Of a stretch of DNA of 64,000 bases, positions 51,673 through 63,759 are shown piece by piece. The stretch spans positions 1 through 64,000 of the forward strand of contig MSJH02000820.1 in assembly GCA_001931875.2 (NCBI GenBank), in the 5' to 3' direction. A model generated the notes under the pieces. The model saw only the letters and a program-made list of their open reading frames with translations, had not been told where the DNA came from and searched no databases. Source of the DNA: Byssochlamys sp. IMV 00236. Taxonomy: Eukaryota > Ascomycota > Eurotiomycetes > Eurotiales > Thermoascaceae. Both the position numbers and the translations under genes were made by a program. Position 1 is the stretch's first letter, and every line of letters starts with the position of its first letter.

Positions 51673-53854
51673 TCACATATAACTGGGTTTAAGTCCCTGG
51701 AAGCCGTATGCTACAATGTCAGACTTGACCACCTCACCAGGGGCCACATAGGCTCCCCGGCGGAGGCGGACACCTGGATAGATTGTACAGCCTGCACCAA
51801 CATAACAATCTTCTTCAATGGTGACGGGGCGTCCTTGATAACGGCTCTGACAGCCCTTTCTTTCTTGCATATTGGCATGTGCCATGGAGCCCAGGATGGT
51901 GACGTTTGGACCAATCCAGGTATGCGCTCCGATGTTGATGGGGCAGTCGTCAATGAGCGTGCAATTCTCCGAAATCATGACGTCTTCTCCGATATGGATG
52001 TTATATCCATAATGGCAATTGAATGGTGCTTCGATCACTGCGCCTTGGCCGATGGACCCCGCGGGACGAGTCACATTTCCACTTGATGGAGAGCCCGTAG
52101 CTGCGCTGGGTGATGGGATAAAGATTTCTCTCAGCAAGCGGTTCTTTTCCTTTGCGCTGATGGCGAACAAAGGATTCGATACATTGTTAAACCTCCAGAG
52201 AGCCGCTTTACAGCGCTCCCTTTCCTCGATTAGAAGCATATCAAAGGGCCGGTAAAGCTCGCCGCGGATCATTTTATCCTTTTCAGACTCCTCGTGTGGG
52301 ACAGATCTCGTGGACAACTGGTGCTCAATACTCAGGGCCATCCTTGCCTGCGCCTGCGGACTGTTTGCATCCACAGTCGTCGGATGCACCGTCCGCTGCT
52401 CGACCCCTTGGAAAAGTGGCATTCCGGGTTTCGGATGCGAGAGTTCGCGGATAGACGGTACCACGTTGTAGTCGGCCTTGGGAGGCCCTTCTCTTGATAA
52501 CTCATGTATTGGAGGCACTTCCCGATAATCCGACTTGGCGGGCATGTGCTCTGGCACATATGCGGGGTGACCCGTAGGGCCAGGCCAGCTGCGCTTCGAC
52601 CACGATCCGCGACTTGCTCCAGTACCTGTGGGACTGGTAACATACTGCGGAGCAGAGCGCTCGCTGTCATCGATGACCATAGGTCTCATCTTTCCCGCCT
52701 CCACTGGTTGAGCGGAACTAGGGGGCCTTTCAGGTCGCTGAGGACTCATCTCTTGGACATAGTGGCCAGTGACATCAGGATAGCCTTCTTTCGATTGCAA
52801 AGGGATCGGACCCTTCAGTACACTGGATGGCTTTTGCCATGTGCTTCGTGACGAGTATCCTTCACATAAGAAGCCGCCCCGAATACAGTTGTTACCTGAA
52901 CCACCCATGTGAGCCTTTGTTATTGCTTGATCAGGAAGGGGTGCTCAACTTACAAGCAGGATGTTGTTCGTCGCACTTCTTCTTTCGCCGCCGGCATGTC
53001 ATACAGCCAGTTTTGGTCCTGTTGCTGAAGACGCGTTTCCTCTTGGGCCCGACTTGAACGGCTGCCCCCGGTGACCGATCTTGCCCATAATTTGATAGAG
53101 CACGCTGGTCGAGGTCCACGGAACCTTCTGCTGGGCGACTCACAGTACTCCATCCCTTCTGAGGGGCATCTTGGCCCTGAGCCTCACGCTGCAGAGCCTC
53201 CGCAAGCTGAGCGTCAGACGTATCTAGATGCTGGGCGCGTTGCGCCTGGGAAACTAGGTGTGAATCATAATCTTGCCAGGGATTGCCTGTTGAAGCTGGG
53301 GGGACTTCGTCGGCACTCTCTACCCGTGGATAATTCGCTGATGGATTCTGAGCTTCTGGAAGCGGATGAGGCAAGCCCGCGTTCGTACTCGAAGCTTGAA
53401 TCTGAGCATCGCCTTGGTCATCGGAGCGGTGCACTGGGCTTTTTGGCAGGCTCCGGCCCTGGTGCTTATTCTGCGGAGACACTTGTCGCTCTGCGGACTC
53501 CGACCTTTTGCGTTTATTCCTGTTGGTGGCTGTTGAAGTGCCTTGTGATGGTGACCGCTGAGATTGTCTGTCCTCCTGATCATGCCCGGCGCTTCCCCCG
53601 TCGCGAGGACGTTCATCCTGCCGTGACATAGGCGTATTATATCCGCTCGTAGCCCAGCCACCCTCGTAGACTTCTCGACGTTCTTCATTTCCATGAGAGG
53701 TGCCGTTTGAAGACGATGTGGATCCATTCGTGGCCGACGCAGGGATGTCTCTCCCATTCACTGCTGTGAAGCGAGGGGGACTGTGCTCTGCATTGTGTTC
53801 TTTCTCTGACTCGCGAGTCCCGTTCGTCACCGGCGTCGGTGCGACAGCCGCCAT
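51673..53854 (-). CDS. Zn(II)2Cys6 transcription factor fused to a maltose/galactose-acetyltransferase-like domain
   Basis: Exon 1 is 53854-52954 and exon 2 is 52895-51673; the 58-nt intron (52953-52896) has GTAAGT..TTCAG. The total is 707 aa. Residues 1-275 are disordered and Ser/Gln/Asp-rich. A basic stretch (PKRKR) precedes a perfect Zn2Cys6 cluster: Cys284, 287, 294, 301, 304, 311 (CMTCRRRKKKC...CNNC...C). The Cys301 codon is split by the intron, which supports the splice. A Pro/Ser-rich linker follows (about 312-500). The C-terminus has a Mac-type domain (about 506-561, DKMIRGELYRPFD) and left-handed beta-helix hexapeptide repeats (about 581-701: IHIGEDVMISENCTLID, GPNVTILG, GAGCTIYPGVRL) with a His in SMAHAN (about 640) where the family's catalytic His lies. 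Start chosen at 53854 (MAAVAPTP); an in-frame ATG at 53953 would add 33 residues. Confidence 0.9.
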
Positions 53855-56800
53855 CGTTATGCGACACGGTTGGATCGATAATATAAAGCGGGAGGACTGA
53901 CAGCTCCTATGAACTTCCAGTACACGGGAGGAAAGCGACGTTGTCAATGGCAAATGGAAAATTCTTGGACAGCCCTAAAAGATGCGATGGCTTGGCCTCG
54001 TTGTTTCTGACGCTGTAGGCGGTTCCCTCTTTCTCTCGCAACAATAGCGACAGCGAGATAGACTCCAACCGCACCACCAACGCACGTCCTTGACGCAACT
54101 GTCTCTGTTGTCGATCTTGCTCTTTGGTACAGCAGAGGAAGCTAAATGCAGTAGATCCGGTTCTGCAACGGTGCGACAGCCATTAACCAGGTAGGCAAGA
54201 ACACCACCACAGTGCGTACTGGTAGCGCGCTGGCACGACTCCACGGGTTTCGGGAAACGACTGGTACTGGCGCAACCCACACAGATTACTTATCGCAAGA
54301 AAATGAAGCGTCGTAGAGCAGTGGATTTACAGCAGAGATATTGGAGGTGGCCGGATGAGTGTCGGGAAGGGGTCGTTTAATTGGCCCAGAGATGAGCTCT
54401 GCGGGAGCATACAGGACCGGTGCAGGGGAAACCAGATCAAGCCACCACAGTCGAAAGGATGCCCGATCTTATCATCAGACGAAGAGGCTGTGTAGAGGAA
54501 ATCCACGAGGCCAGGGAAGAGACAAAAAGGGAAGTGGGAGTGAAGAGAGAGAGAGAGAGTGTGTGTGTGGGAGCGGAGGAGGGGAAATGCGTGGTAGTAA
54601 CGGAGCTTGGTGCAGGGAGGACTGAGGGACAGAGGGAAAGAGAGAGAGAGAGAGAGGGAGAGAGTGAGAGTGAGAGGGAATGAGAGAGGGAGTTGAGTGA
54701 CTTGACTACCTCTCCGGCTGGCGGGTTTGATAGGTATTAGCTACAGTCAAGTGAGCAGCTCGGGGCTAGGTAGTAGTAGTAGTAGTAGAAGAATAATCTA
54801 CCAATTAGTTCGTAGCTCCGGATAGGAACCAGAAGGGAAATCGAGCAAGCAAGCAAGCAAGCAAGCCAGGCTGCGGCAGAAAGAGGGAGGGGGAAGCGGC
54901 GGCGCTGGCAAGCGCGCGAGAGGGTCGGGTAAACCAGCGAGCCGGCCGTGTGACTGGGCGACGAGCGAGGGGGCTGCGGCGCTGCGGCGCTGCGGGTGCC
55001 AGCTGGCTTGGGTTGGCGCGCGATCGGCAGCGGCAGACTGCCCAGCGCGCTGCTGATTCGCCTGCGTTGCCCGGGAGAGGGCGGCAGCTCGATTGGCCGT
55101 CTCCGCATTGCAGAATGCAAAGTACCGTACCTTAGTCCAGCCAGCCTTTTCAGCTTTTGGCCTTATCTGCCGCCGACAGTGAACTTCTCTGTCTGCACAT
55201 CATCAATCATATCAGACCGAGGGGGGGGGGGCGCGCAGAAGCGTAGCAGATTTCCTTGTCCAGTAACGGTGTCACATCATCTGAGGGCGCCGCTCCTCGA
55301 TCCACCAGGCATGTGATCAGTTAGTTATCCTGTCCGTATCGCCATTCCTTGTCGAGCAACCTGGGTTCCAACAGAGGCGTGGGATATCTCCTCAGTCAGC
55401 AGGAAGTATGATAACTAGAGTATGATCTGAACACTGTCAGTGTTATGTAGATGTTCCTCTCCATCTGTATCATCTATCTAGCGCATGCAACCGGGTAGGA
55501 GCTGTAGAGTAAGTTCAATAGAGCGGTTGGCTCACCTTGAGGGGGGTAACGGATTTCTGGGTTGGCGCGAGCGGCGACAAATAAGGCTAGGGTAGAGTAC
55601 CCAAGGTTAACGAGCTAGCAGTCTACTCAGTAACAGTTACAGTAGGTACCCGCCTTCGATGGCCTGAACAAGTTGACTGCGAAACGTGCCACATGGAGTC
55701 GCTCGCACAGGGCAACTGGCGCCTTGCAGCATTGTTCCCTGTCCGCGTCGCATCCCATATTAGTATTATTATTAGACTACATACCTGACTATCACTTCCA
55801 CGCCAGAAATAGATGCGTAGTAGATCGCGGATAGACGGGGTCATCCGCTCGATCTCCACTGTGCATTGCCACGCATGCGCGTTTCTCTTTCAAGTTTCGG
55901 CGTCTCTCCGTTATTCACGGACCCCGTTTCGAAATCAACAGATCGGGCGCTTACTGCTGCCTGCTATTGGACTTGAGGATGAATTCAACCCCCAACCCGC
56001 GACAACCCCCTCGCTTGCTGAACATGGTTCCGATTTTTCTCAGAGAAAAGAAAATAATGGGCAGCGGAGAGAAACCATCCGATCTTTCCTTCAATTGGGC
56101 AAAGTCCGACCATTCGAACGAAATCTGATCCGCATGCACTGCACTAACTAACTATCCGATGCATCCCAGTAGGTAATTTTAGTTGGCGCTTCTAATGCGG
56201 CGCTTGGCCATCATGCAGCATCACTATCATATCATATTCACGTTGCCTTCCATGCTTGTTTCTAACGCCATCGCCTTTGGTGGATTGTTTTCTCGGCTGT
56301 ATTGGAAAGTTGACTGTGAGGTGTTTCAAGAAGATACTTACTTACTCTGTTTAACTCTAAATAATTGATACAACTGGTTATACCCCGTCCCTCCCTCCCC
56401 CGTATTACATATCTAGCCATCCATTATTAGTTATTCAGTATTTCCCTTACCGTAGGACGAGCCCCCAGGATCAGGAATCAAGATCCTTTCCAGGAGATTA
56501 ATGTCTTTGAGGCTTAGCCTTAAGAGACATTGCAGAGTTCACTCGCGTATGGATATCTCAAGCCGGGAAGAAAGAAAATGAAAACATCAAGTTCATGTAT
56601 ATCGGATTTTGAGAAATAGTGAAATAATAACAACAAATAAGGAGAAAAAAACAAGCATAAAATATTCTCATGATTGTTCAATGTAGGGTAATACTTCTCT
56701 TGCCGCGTGGAGGAGGAGCATCTACTAGTTTACTCGAATACAGATAAGATCGTCTCCGATCCTACAGTAACTATCAGCTGATGAGATATAGTCGAATATT

Positions 56801-57127
56801 CATATACGAAGATCATAGCTTCCCATCCTCTTATATACCCCGCGGATTCACGCGATGCAGTATTGTTGATATAATAGTCGAGATCTGAAGATGTGAATTA
56901 TCGATTATATTTCGACCATCGAAAACTACTACCAAGTCTATGCATCCACCCCAGTTTTCAGCCCTGTGGCAGATATGGAGTTGCCCAACGTTCTCATCCC
57001 GCTCGATTCCTTTTACCGGATCGACTGTTTTTTGCAGACTTTTGCTTGAAACGCAAGTCATCGCGGAGATCATCAGTCTAATTACCGCAGTGAGAGAGAT
57101 TGAAATATCAGTGCAGCATATCTGTAG
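53855..57127. promoter_or_regulatory. Long upstream region of the Zn2Cys6 gene, microsatellite-rich
   Basis: A 3.3-kb stretch without a convincing gene. It carries GA microsatellites (54544-54559, 54638-54657), a (TAG)n run (54770-54789), a (GCAA)n run (54845-54866), GC-rich repeats near 54970-54990 and an oligo-G run near 55222. On the minus strand the GA tracts are CT tracts, common in long fungal promoters and leaders. Several short minus-strand frames (e.g. 54280-53975, 54098-53907) could be upstream ORFs if the leader is that long. I see no gene at 55.3-57.1 kb. Confidence 0.45.
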
Positions 57128-57382
57128 CTCATCAAGACATTGCTCCAGCTACATGTTAGCGTCGTGGGTGATCTGCTGGGTAGCTTCACAGCGGACCTTA
57201 CAGTCGCTCGAGTAAATCAAAAGGTGGATAATTTGGAGCAGGATCCTGCTCTGGAAGAGGTAAGCACACCTCATAAAATCACGTTGTTGTGCTTATCTGA
57301 CTATTTCTTACAGGTCTGGGCCGGTGCTCAGATTCCTCCAAACTTTTCTTGGATAAGTAACTTCAGCGCTGGGTCTGCTTGA
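57128..57382 (+). CDS. Possible 3' exons of an unrecognised small gene or a gene relic
   Basis: A frame opens directly after an acceptor-like TCTGTAG and runs 57128-57259. It is followed by a well-formed 54-nt intron (57260-57313, GTAAGC..CTGAC..TTACAG) and a last exon 57314-57382 ending in TGA. The joined reading contains VNQKVDNLEQDPALEE then VWAGAQIPPNFSW. No start codon in frame is available downstream of the acceptor, so an upstream exon would be needed; I could not define one. I recognise no family. It may be a real orphan gene, a decayed gene or chance. Confidence 0.25.
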   Translation, partial: LIKTLLQLHVSVVGDLLGSFTADLTVARVNQKVDNLEQDPALEEVSTPHKITLLCLSDYFLQVWAGAQIPPNFSWISNFSAGSA

Positions 57383-58522
57383 CCAAATAGAGAATGCGTT
57401 AGTCCACCCAGAGATTTTATTCGCATTCTTACCGTGCGGCTTGTTGAGGCGGCCTGTATACATTTAATATTATTACTAGAGCAGGAATCACTTGGAGGTT
57501 TTCCCAGCAGGTGGGCTTCCTGTCCGGGTATGATGTAGAAACTGGAGGAATCATCTAAGTGGGGAGTTCCGAAGGAACCTACGGTATGTCCGAGACAAGG
57601 TGTGTATTTGCTCAATAAATAATTAGATGTCTCCATGGCGGCCTGGGAAAAGTCATAGTGTTGTCTGTCTCTTTTTTCCACCTTTACCTATGCTTGATAC
57701 ATGACAAGATAGAGGATGCTGAGCGTCTCCAGAGGTCTAAATCATAGATAGAACTTCGTTTGTGGAAACCTTACATACTTGGTACAAAACTAGAATTCCC
57801 CTCATACATACATTAATAATGTCCATCGGCTGATGTCTCAATAGCACTGTCACGTCATGTAAGCACTTCAGACGAATTGATATCTCGTCCAGTATGTCAC
57901 ACTTGTTATTTCCCAATAAGATCTAAAAGAAGGGCAAATGGACCATTGTAATTGTTTTGTTCAAACAGCAAATAACAGGGACTGCAGTTCCCTTTTCTGA
58001 GAGAGAAGCTAGTAGTTAAAAATGTATGTACTTTGCATCCACATAAATAATACCGGGAAAGATGTACATAAACGCCTTGGTGGGGTTATCGGGAAAAGCA
58101 ACGCCGATGATGCCTGCGATACCATGTCTGATGCCTGGCGCAGAAACAAGGCTGACTAAGCAAATAGAAGAACATCACGGCCACCGTATACGCCGTGGGA
58201 TCTTGACCTGCAAGACGCGCTCTTAGTTCACTGTCAGCACTCGATAAGAGCACTTTGGGCTAGCCGCTGACCTACGCAGGAGCTCACACTCTTTCCTCAT
58301 TTCAGATATCATCTCCTTTAGCAATCTGATCCTAGAAGTGCGTTAGTGCTCCTCACTGGCCCCTCTAGAAGCTTGTGCCTTCCCCGCCACCGGCCGACAA
58401 AGAATAACTCGCAACATCGACTGGTTACCGAATCGCATATCACACACTCCTCCCAGAAGAGGACCACTCCACTGGAAGTTGTTCGCTTTTAAGAAGGCGA
58501 CATCGCCGGACTCGGGTGCGGA
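57383..58522. promoter_or_regulatory. CRM1 upstream region
   Basis: A 1.1-kb stretch before the CRM1 start codon without convincing coding sequence. It should hold the CRM1 promoter and leader. I recognise no specific sites. Confidence 0.4.
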
Positions 58523-61500
58523 ATGTCTGTCTCCATTCAGGAACTGGACAACACAGTCCGGGCCTTCTATGAGGGCAAAGGCGACATTGTAAGTTCTTGC
58601 AGCTACAATCGTTATTTTACCAACGAGCAATACTGATTGATATTTCTCCATTCTGCAGCAAAAACAAGCTCAGCAATCGTTAACCGAAGTGCGTATGCCA
58701 TGATTATACAACCGCAGAGTTGATCTGTTGACATTTCTTCCAGTTCAAACAAAATCCCGATGCTTGGCTATTGGTGGGAAACATCCTTCAAGAATCCTCA
58801 TACTCACAGACAAAATGCAAGTTCTTCTTATTCCTTCTAGACGCCTTTTGGAGGGAGGGAGTATGCTAACTGGATTGATTCAAGATCTTGGCCTTCAAGT
58901 CCTCGACGATGTGATTATGACGCGATGGAAGGTCCTGCCTCGGGAGCAGTGCCAGGGTAAATTTCCCATGATCATGAAGTTATATGCTGCTGGTTCTGAC
59001 CAATTTAGGTATCCGCAACTTCGTCGTCAATTTCATCATTGAGAGCTCCAGTTCAGAAGAGAAACTCAAAAGCGAGCGGACGCTGTTGAATAAGCTGAAC
59101 CTGGTCCTCGTCTCGATCTTGAAGCAGGAGTGGCCGCATAACTGGCCTACCTTCATCAATGAAATCATTTCCTCCTGCCATACGAGCCTGTCGATTTGCG
59201 AAAACAATATGGTCATCCTTAGGCTGTTGTCGGAGGAGGTGTTCGACTATTCCCAGGACCAAATGACCTCGGTCAAGGCCAAGAATCTCAAGACAACGAT
59301 GACGCAGGAGTTCTCGTCCATCTTCCAGCTGTGCTCGGAGGTCTTGAACACGGCCAATCAACCCAGTCTGGTCAAGGCTACCCTGGAAACTCTTCTCCGC
59401 TTCTTGAACTGGATCCCACTCGGATACATCTTCGAGACTCCGATCATCGACACTCTCATCACCAGATTTTTGGACGTTCCGGAATTCCGCAATGTGACTC
59501 TCAAGTGTCTCACGGAGATTGGTGGCTTGCAGATAGGGCAGCAGTTCTCGTACGATGAGAAGCTGGTTCAAATGTTCACCGAGACATTGACGAGAGTCTC
59601 GAAGATTATACCTCTGTCAATGAACCTCAAAGACACCTACGCCCATAGCAATTCACGGGACCAGGAGTTTGTTCTCAATCTGGCGCTATTCCTTTGCAAC
59701 TTTTTCAGTGTCCATCTCGACGTAGGCTATCCCTCTCCCACCCCCGCGCCGCGACTGTTCCCGGTGGCTCTTCTATATTGCGTGGTTTACTGACATTGCC
59801 GTAGCTCATTGAAAAATTGCCGAATCTCGATTATCTCACCCATGCGCACTTCTATCTAATCCGGATAAGTCAGATCGATGACCGCGAAATTTTCAAGATC
59901 TGTCTAGAATACTGGACCAAGCTTGTGCAGGAACTGTACGAGGAGATGCAGCAGCTTCCCATCACGGACCTGAACCCCTTGGTCACCATGGGGGTCAGCG
60001 GCCTCTCGAATAGTGGTGCCCCTCACCCGAGCACTCTCGCCAACTATCCTCTACGCAAGCATAAGTACCAGGAGGTATTGTCGAGCTTACGGACTGTCAT
60101 GATCGAGAAGATGGTGCGTCCGGAAGAAGTCCTGATCGTGGAGAATGACGAAGGAGAGATTGTCCGCGAGTTTGTGAAAGAGAGCGACACCATTCAACTG
60201 TACAAGACGACCAGAGAGTGCCTTGTGTATCTCACACATCTGGATGTCGTCGATACAGAAAACATCATGGCAGAGAAACTTGCCAAACAGGTCGACGGTA
60301 CCGAGTGGTCGTGGGCCAACTGTAACACTCTCTGCTGGGCAATTGGTTCGATATCTGGTGCCATGAACGAAGAGACTGAAAAGCGGTTCCTGGTTACTGT
60401 CATCAAAGATCTTCTTGGCCTGACGGAGATGAAGCGAGGGAAAGACAACAAAGCTGTGGTCGCCAGTAACATCATGTATATCGTGGGACAGTACCCGCGC
60501 TTCCTCAAGGCTCATTGGAAATTCTTGAAAACAGTCGTCAACAAACTCTTCGAGTTTATGCACGAGACCCACGAAGGTATGTCTGTTAAATGAGATGGGA
60601 AAATATGGAAGCTAACTCAAAAAAAGGTGTCCAGGATATGGCTTGTGATACGTTCATCAAGATCGCTAACAAGTGTAAACGTCACTTTGTGGCTCTTCAG
60701 CCTGGGGAAAGTGAGCCGTTCATCGAAGAGATTGTCCGCAATATGAGGAAGATAACCTGTGATCTCTCCCCACAACAAGTCCACACCTTCTACGAAGCAT
60801 GTGGCTACATGATTTCTGCTCAGGGTCAGAAGGGTCTTCAGGATCGACTAATCGAGAACCTCATGTCATTGCCCAATTCTGCCTGGGATGCTATCATTGC
60901 CCAGGCAAATCAGGACCCGTCCATCCTCCAGGATGGAGAAACGATCAAGATCATCGGCAACATCATGAAGACCAATGTCGCCGCATGCTCCTCAATCGGT
61001 AGCTATTTCTACTCTCAGATCGGCCGCATCTATCACGATATGCTCAATATGTACCGTGCGTCTAGCCAGCTCATCTCGGACGCTGTCGCTACTGATGGTA
61101 AATATCTTCCACCAGCATCTATCGGCTAGTCCCTCACTGACGCGTTGCAGGAAATCTGGCGACGAAGACACCCAGAGTCCGAGGACTTCGGACTATCAAA
61201 AAGGAGATTCTGAAGCTTATTGACACATACGTGCAGAAAGCAGATGATCTGGAAATGGTGAACACCAACATGGTGCCGCCTCTTCTGGAAGCTGTTCTCC
61301 TGGACTACAATCGGAATGTCCCCGATGCCAGAGAAGCAGAAGTCCTCAATGTCATGACAACCATAATTCACAAGCTTCACGTACGTTGGACCCCCCAAAC
61401 ATCACGCTATTCGGTCAGCCTACCTGGCACTCACACTGGCCTTTCGCTAACTGCCCCGCAGAACCTGATGGATGACCGAGTGCCTATCATCATGGAAAGC

Positions 61501-62360
61501 GTGTTTGAATGCACTTTGGAGATGATCAACAAAGATTTCCATGAGTATCCCGAACATCGTGTTCAGTTCTTCAAGCTGCTCCAGGCTATCAACCTCTATT
61601 GCTTCCCGGCGCTGCTGAAACTGAACTCGACGCAGTTCAAGTTTGTCATCGACTCCTGCATGTGGGCTAGCAAACACGACAACCGTGAAGTTGAGAACAC
61701 GGGTCTCACCATGTGCCTGGAGCTCATGAACAACATGGCCGAAACTGACCCACAGACTTCGAGCATCTTCTTCCGCCAGTTCTACATTCCCATTCTACAG
61801 GACGTCTTCTTCGTCGTCACGGATACCGATCACAAAGCTGGTACGTTGCATAGACGTTTCATTTTGGCGTCCAGAGCTGACATGTTATCAAGGGTTCAAA
61901 TCTCAGGCCATGCTGCTGTCTCGGATGTTCTATTTCGTGGAATCGGGCAAGATACAGGACCCCATTTACTCACCCGAACAGGCGCCACCGGGGACGTCAA
62001 ACAAAGAATTCCTCCAGGAATATGTCGCTAGTCTTCTGCAGACTGCCTTTAAGAACTTACAGGAGTAAGTGATGAGACCGAGTCAGCTTTATAGCGAGGG
62101 AAAAGCTAATCGAATATAGAATTCAAATCAAACAGTTCGTCATTGGTCTGTTTGCTCTGAACGATGACTTCAACAAATTCAAGACTCATCTCCGTGATTT
62201 CTTGATTTCGCTCAAGGAATTTGCAGGTGACAACGCCGAGCTTTATGCGGAGGAGCGGGAACAGGCTCTTCGCGATGCCCAGGCCGCAGAAAGAGACCGG
62301 GCAATGAAGGTTGGAGGCTTGTTGAAGCCTGCTGAAATGGAGCAAGAGGACGAGTTATGA
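58523..62360 (+). CDS. crm1: Exportin-1 (CRM1/XPO1; KapK in Aspergillus), eleven exons
   Basis: Exons: 58523-58588, 58659-58688, 58744-58816, 58885-58956, 59009-59721, 59805-60576, 60627-61097, 61151-61380, 61462-61840, 61893-62064, 62120-62360. They total 3219 nt and 1072 aa, the normal family length, and all junctions stay in frame. It is the karyopherin that exports leucine-rich NES cargo with Ran-GTP. The N-terminus [20 protein letters not shown] and the importin-beta N domain (about 34-100) are present, followed by the exportin-1-like domain ([22 protein letters not shown]) and the NES-groove region [20 protein letters not shown] near 528-547. The C-terminal CRM1 domain ends [13 protein letters not shown]. 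Intron 3 (58817-58884) uses a GC donor (T|GCAAGT) with a good GCTAAC branch site. Residue 525 is Thr (ACG at 60423-60425), where leptomycin-sensitive species have Cys. Confidence 0.97.
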
Positions 62361-63049
62361 CTTGAAAAAGAATTGCGCAGCGAATTGGACGGCTCGGCGT
62401 CCACCGAGGCGGCCAATTCTTCTGGACCCCATCAGCGGCCATTGGACACCGACGGGCTAGATGGCTGGTCTATTTACGGCCTATGAACACAAACCAGAGA
62501 GTTTTTTCGACCTCTTCCTAGACGCATCTTGAAGCGTGCCGGGCGGTAGCTTTTGGTCCTCTTCGAACGCTCGCGCTGCTCTCGATGACGTCTGCCATTT
62601 TCCCGAGGCGGACTCTGGTGAGATGAGGAGAAGCTTGGCTGGACTGTGGTATAATAACACGAACGTAGCTGATAGGTATCGAATATCTCTGTTAGTCTAC
62701 CCATGTTGTGTAATTCCCATTTGGTTACAGTTCTTCTATAACTTGGTGATTGTCCAGTTGCTTTTCATTAAGAATGGAGTGAACGGGCGGCGGTTGTTTT
62801 GGTATACCAACTCGTGAAGTAGAGAGGGAGAATACTTGTATCCTATCAACGGGAACGGATCACCATAATATAAGCTCTTTCCGTAGCGTGCGGGCGGCGA
62901 GTAAAAGTCCATTAGTCATACTCTTAAATGCTGCCCGGTGATCTCCCGATCCCCGCAAAGTCCATGGTCATCGCCTTTCTTCCGCACGAGACAATGTGAA
63001 TCCTTTACTTTCCCCTGCATTTTCTTCTCCCCCCCCAAAAGTCCTCATA
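62361..63049. other. Intergenic region, crm1 3' side and ypi1 promoter
   Basis: Between the crm1 stop and the ypi1 start. A pyrimidine-rich tract (TTTTCTTCTCCCCCCCC, about 63020-63036) lies just before the ypi1 ATG, as is common in fungal promoters and leaders. No gene is seen. Confidence 0.45.
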
Positions 63050-63759
63050 ATGTCTAGAACCAGGAGGCAGGCAGAGGCCCTACCGTCCGGCAGCCAAGTT
63101 CAGACAGAATCCTCTCGAGAGCCTTCGCCTCTTCCTCTCACGGGAACTCTGAGACTGAGAGGCGCGCCACTTGCGGAAACCACGCAGACGACCACGGAGA
63201 CAGCATCCACGAGACGCATACGATGGAGTGAAGACGTTGTCGATAATGAGGGGATGGGCAAGAAGAGTTCAAAAGGTAAAACGACACACCATATGAACAG
63301 AGGACTCCTCGCCGCCTACTCTCAGGAAATACTATCATTCGAGTGCCTCTTCCTTTCTCCCCTCTTTTTACCCTTCTTAAACACAAAACACAAACCATTA
63401 TACGAAATAAATCCAAAATCCAACCCTCGAAGCAAAACTAACGAAGGAACCAACCAGTATGCTGCATATACCACAAATCCCACGCCGTAGGCGAGAGCAG
63501 TTCCGAATCCGAATCTGAATCCGAATCCGATGACTCCAGCTCCTCCGATTCCGACACCGACGCTCGTCAACGCGGGATAAGACGTGGTCGTCGGAAACAA
63601 GATAAAGACCATCATCATCATCATGAATGCGGTTCAGAAGAACATGACCATGACCACGACCACGGATCGGGTCCTCATAAACATAAGAGCAAGCGGAGAA
63701 AACCAAGCCCGAATGCTTATGAGAGAGTACCGAATTATACGAAGAAACGACCTCAATGA
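63050..63759 (+). CDS. ypi1: Type 1 phosphatase regulator YPI1 (inhibitor-3 / PPP1R11 family)
   Basis: Exons 63050-63275 and 63458-63759 code for 175 aa; the 182-nt intron has GTAAAA..CTAAC..CCAG. The start at MSRTRRQAE fits the family better than an in-frame upstream ATG at 62996. Hallmarks: a PP1-binding RVxF-type motif RIRW (56-59) in RRIRWSEDVVDNEGMGKKSSK, directly followed across the intron by VCCIYHK, matching the CCCIYEK block of inhibitor-3. A Ser/Glu/Asp-rich stretch, a run of five His and an HDHDHDH segment follow, then a basic tail (KHKSKRRKP). The tail ending YERVPNYTKKRPQ is intact. It is known to bind and regulate the PP1 catalytic subunit (Glc7) in the nucleus. It is almost entirely intrinsically disordered. 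Confidence 0.93.

Noticed and set aside
51601..52086. 161-aa + strand frame
   Set aside because: Antisense of the acetyltransferase domain, whose minus-strand reading is clearly the real one.
53071..53631. 186-aa + strand frame
   Set aside because: Antisense shadow of the disordered N-terminal half of the Zn2Cys6/acetyltransferase gene.
54359..54683. Plus-strand frames rich in Arg/Glu/Ser
   Set aside because: Translations of GA microsatellites; no sign of a gene.
55300..57100. tRNA or snRNA genes
   Set aside because: No sequence with A/B boxes, a T-loop or foldable cloverleaf was found by eye.
59053..59571. 172-aa minus-strand frame
   Set aside because: Antisense shadow of CRM1 exon 5.
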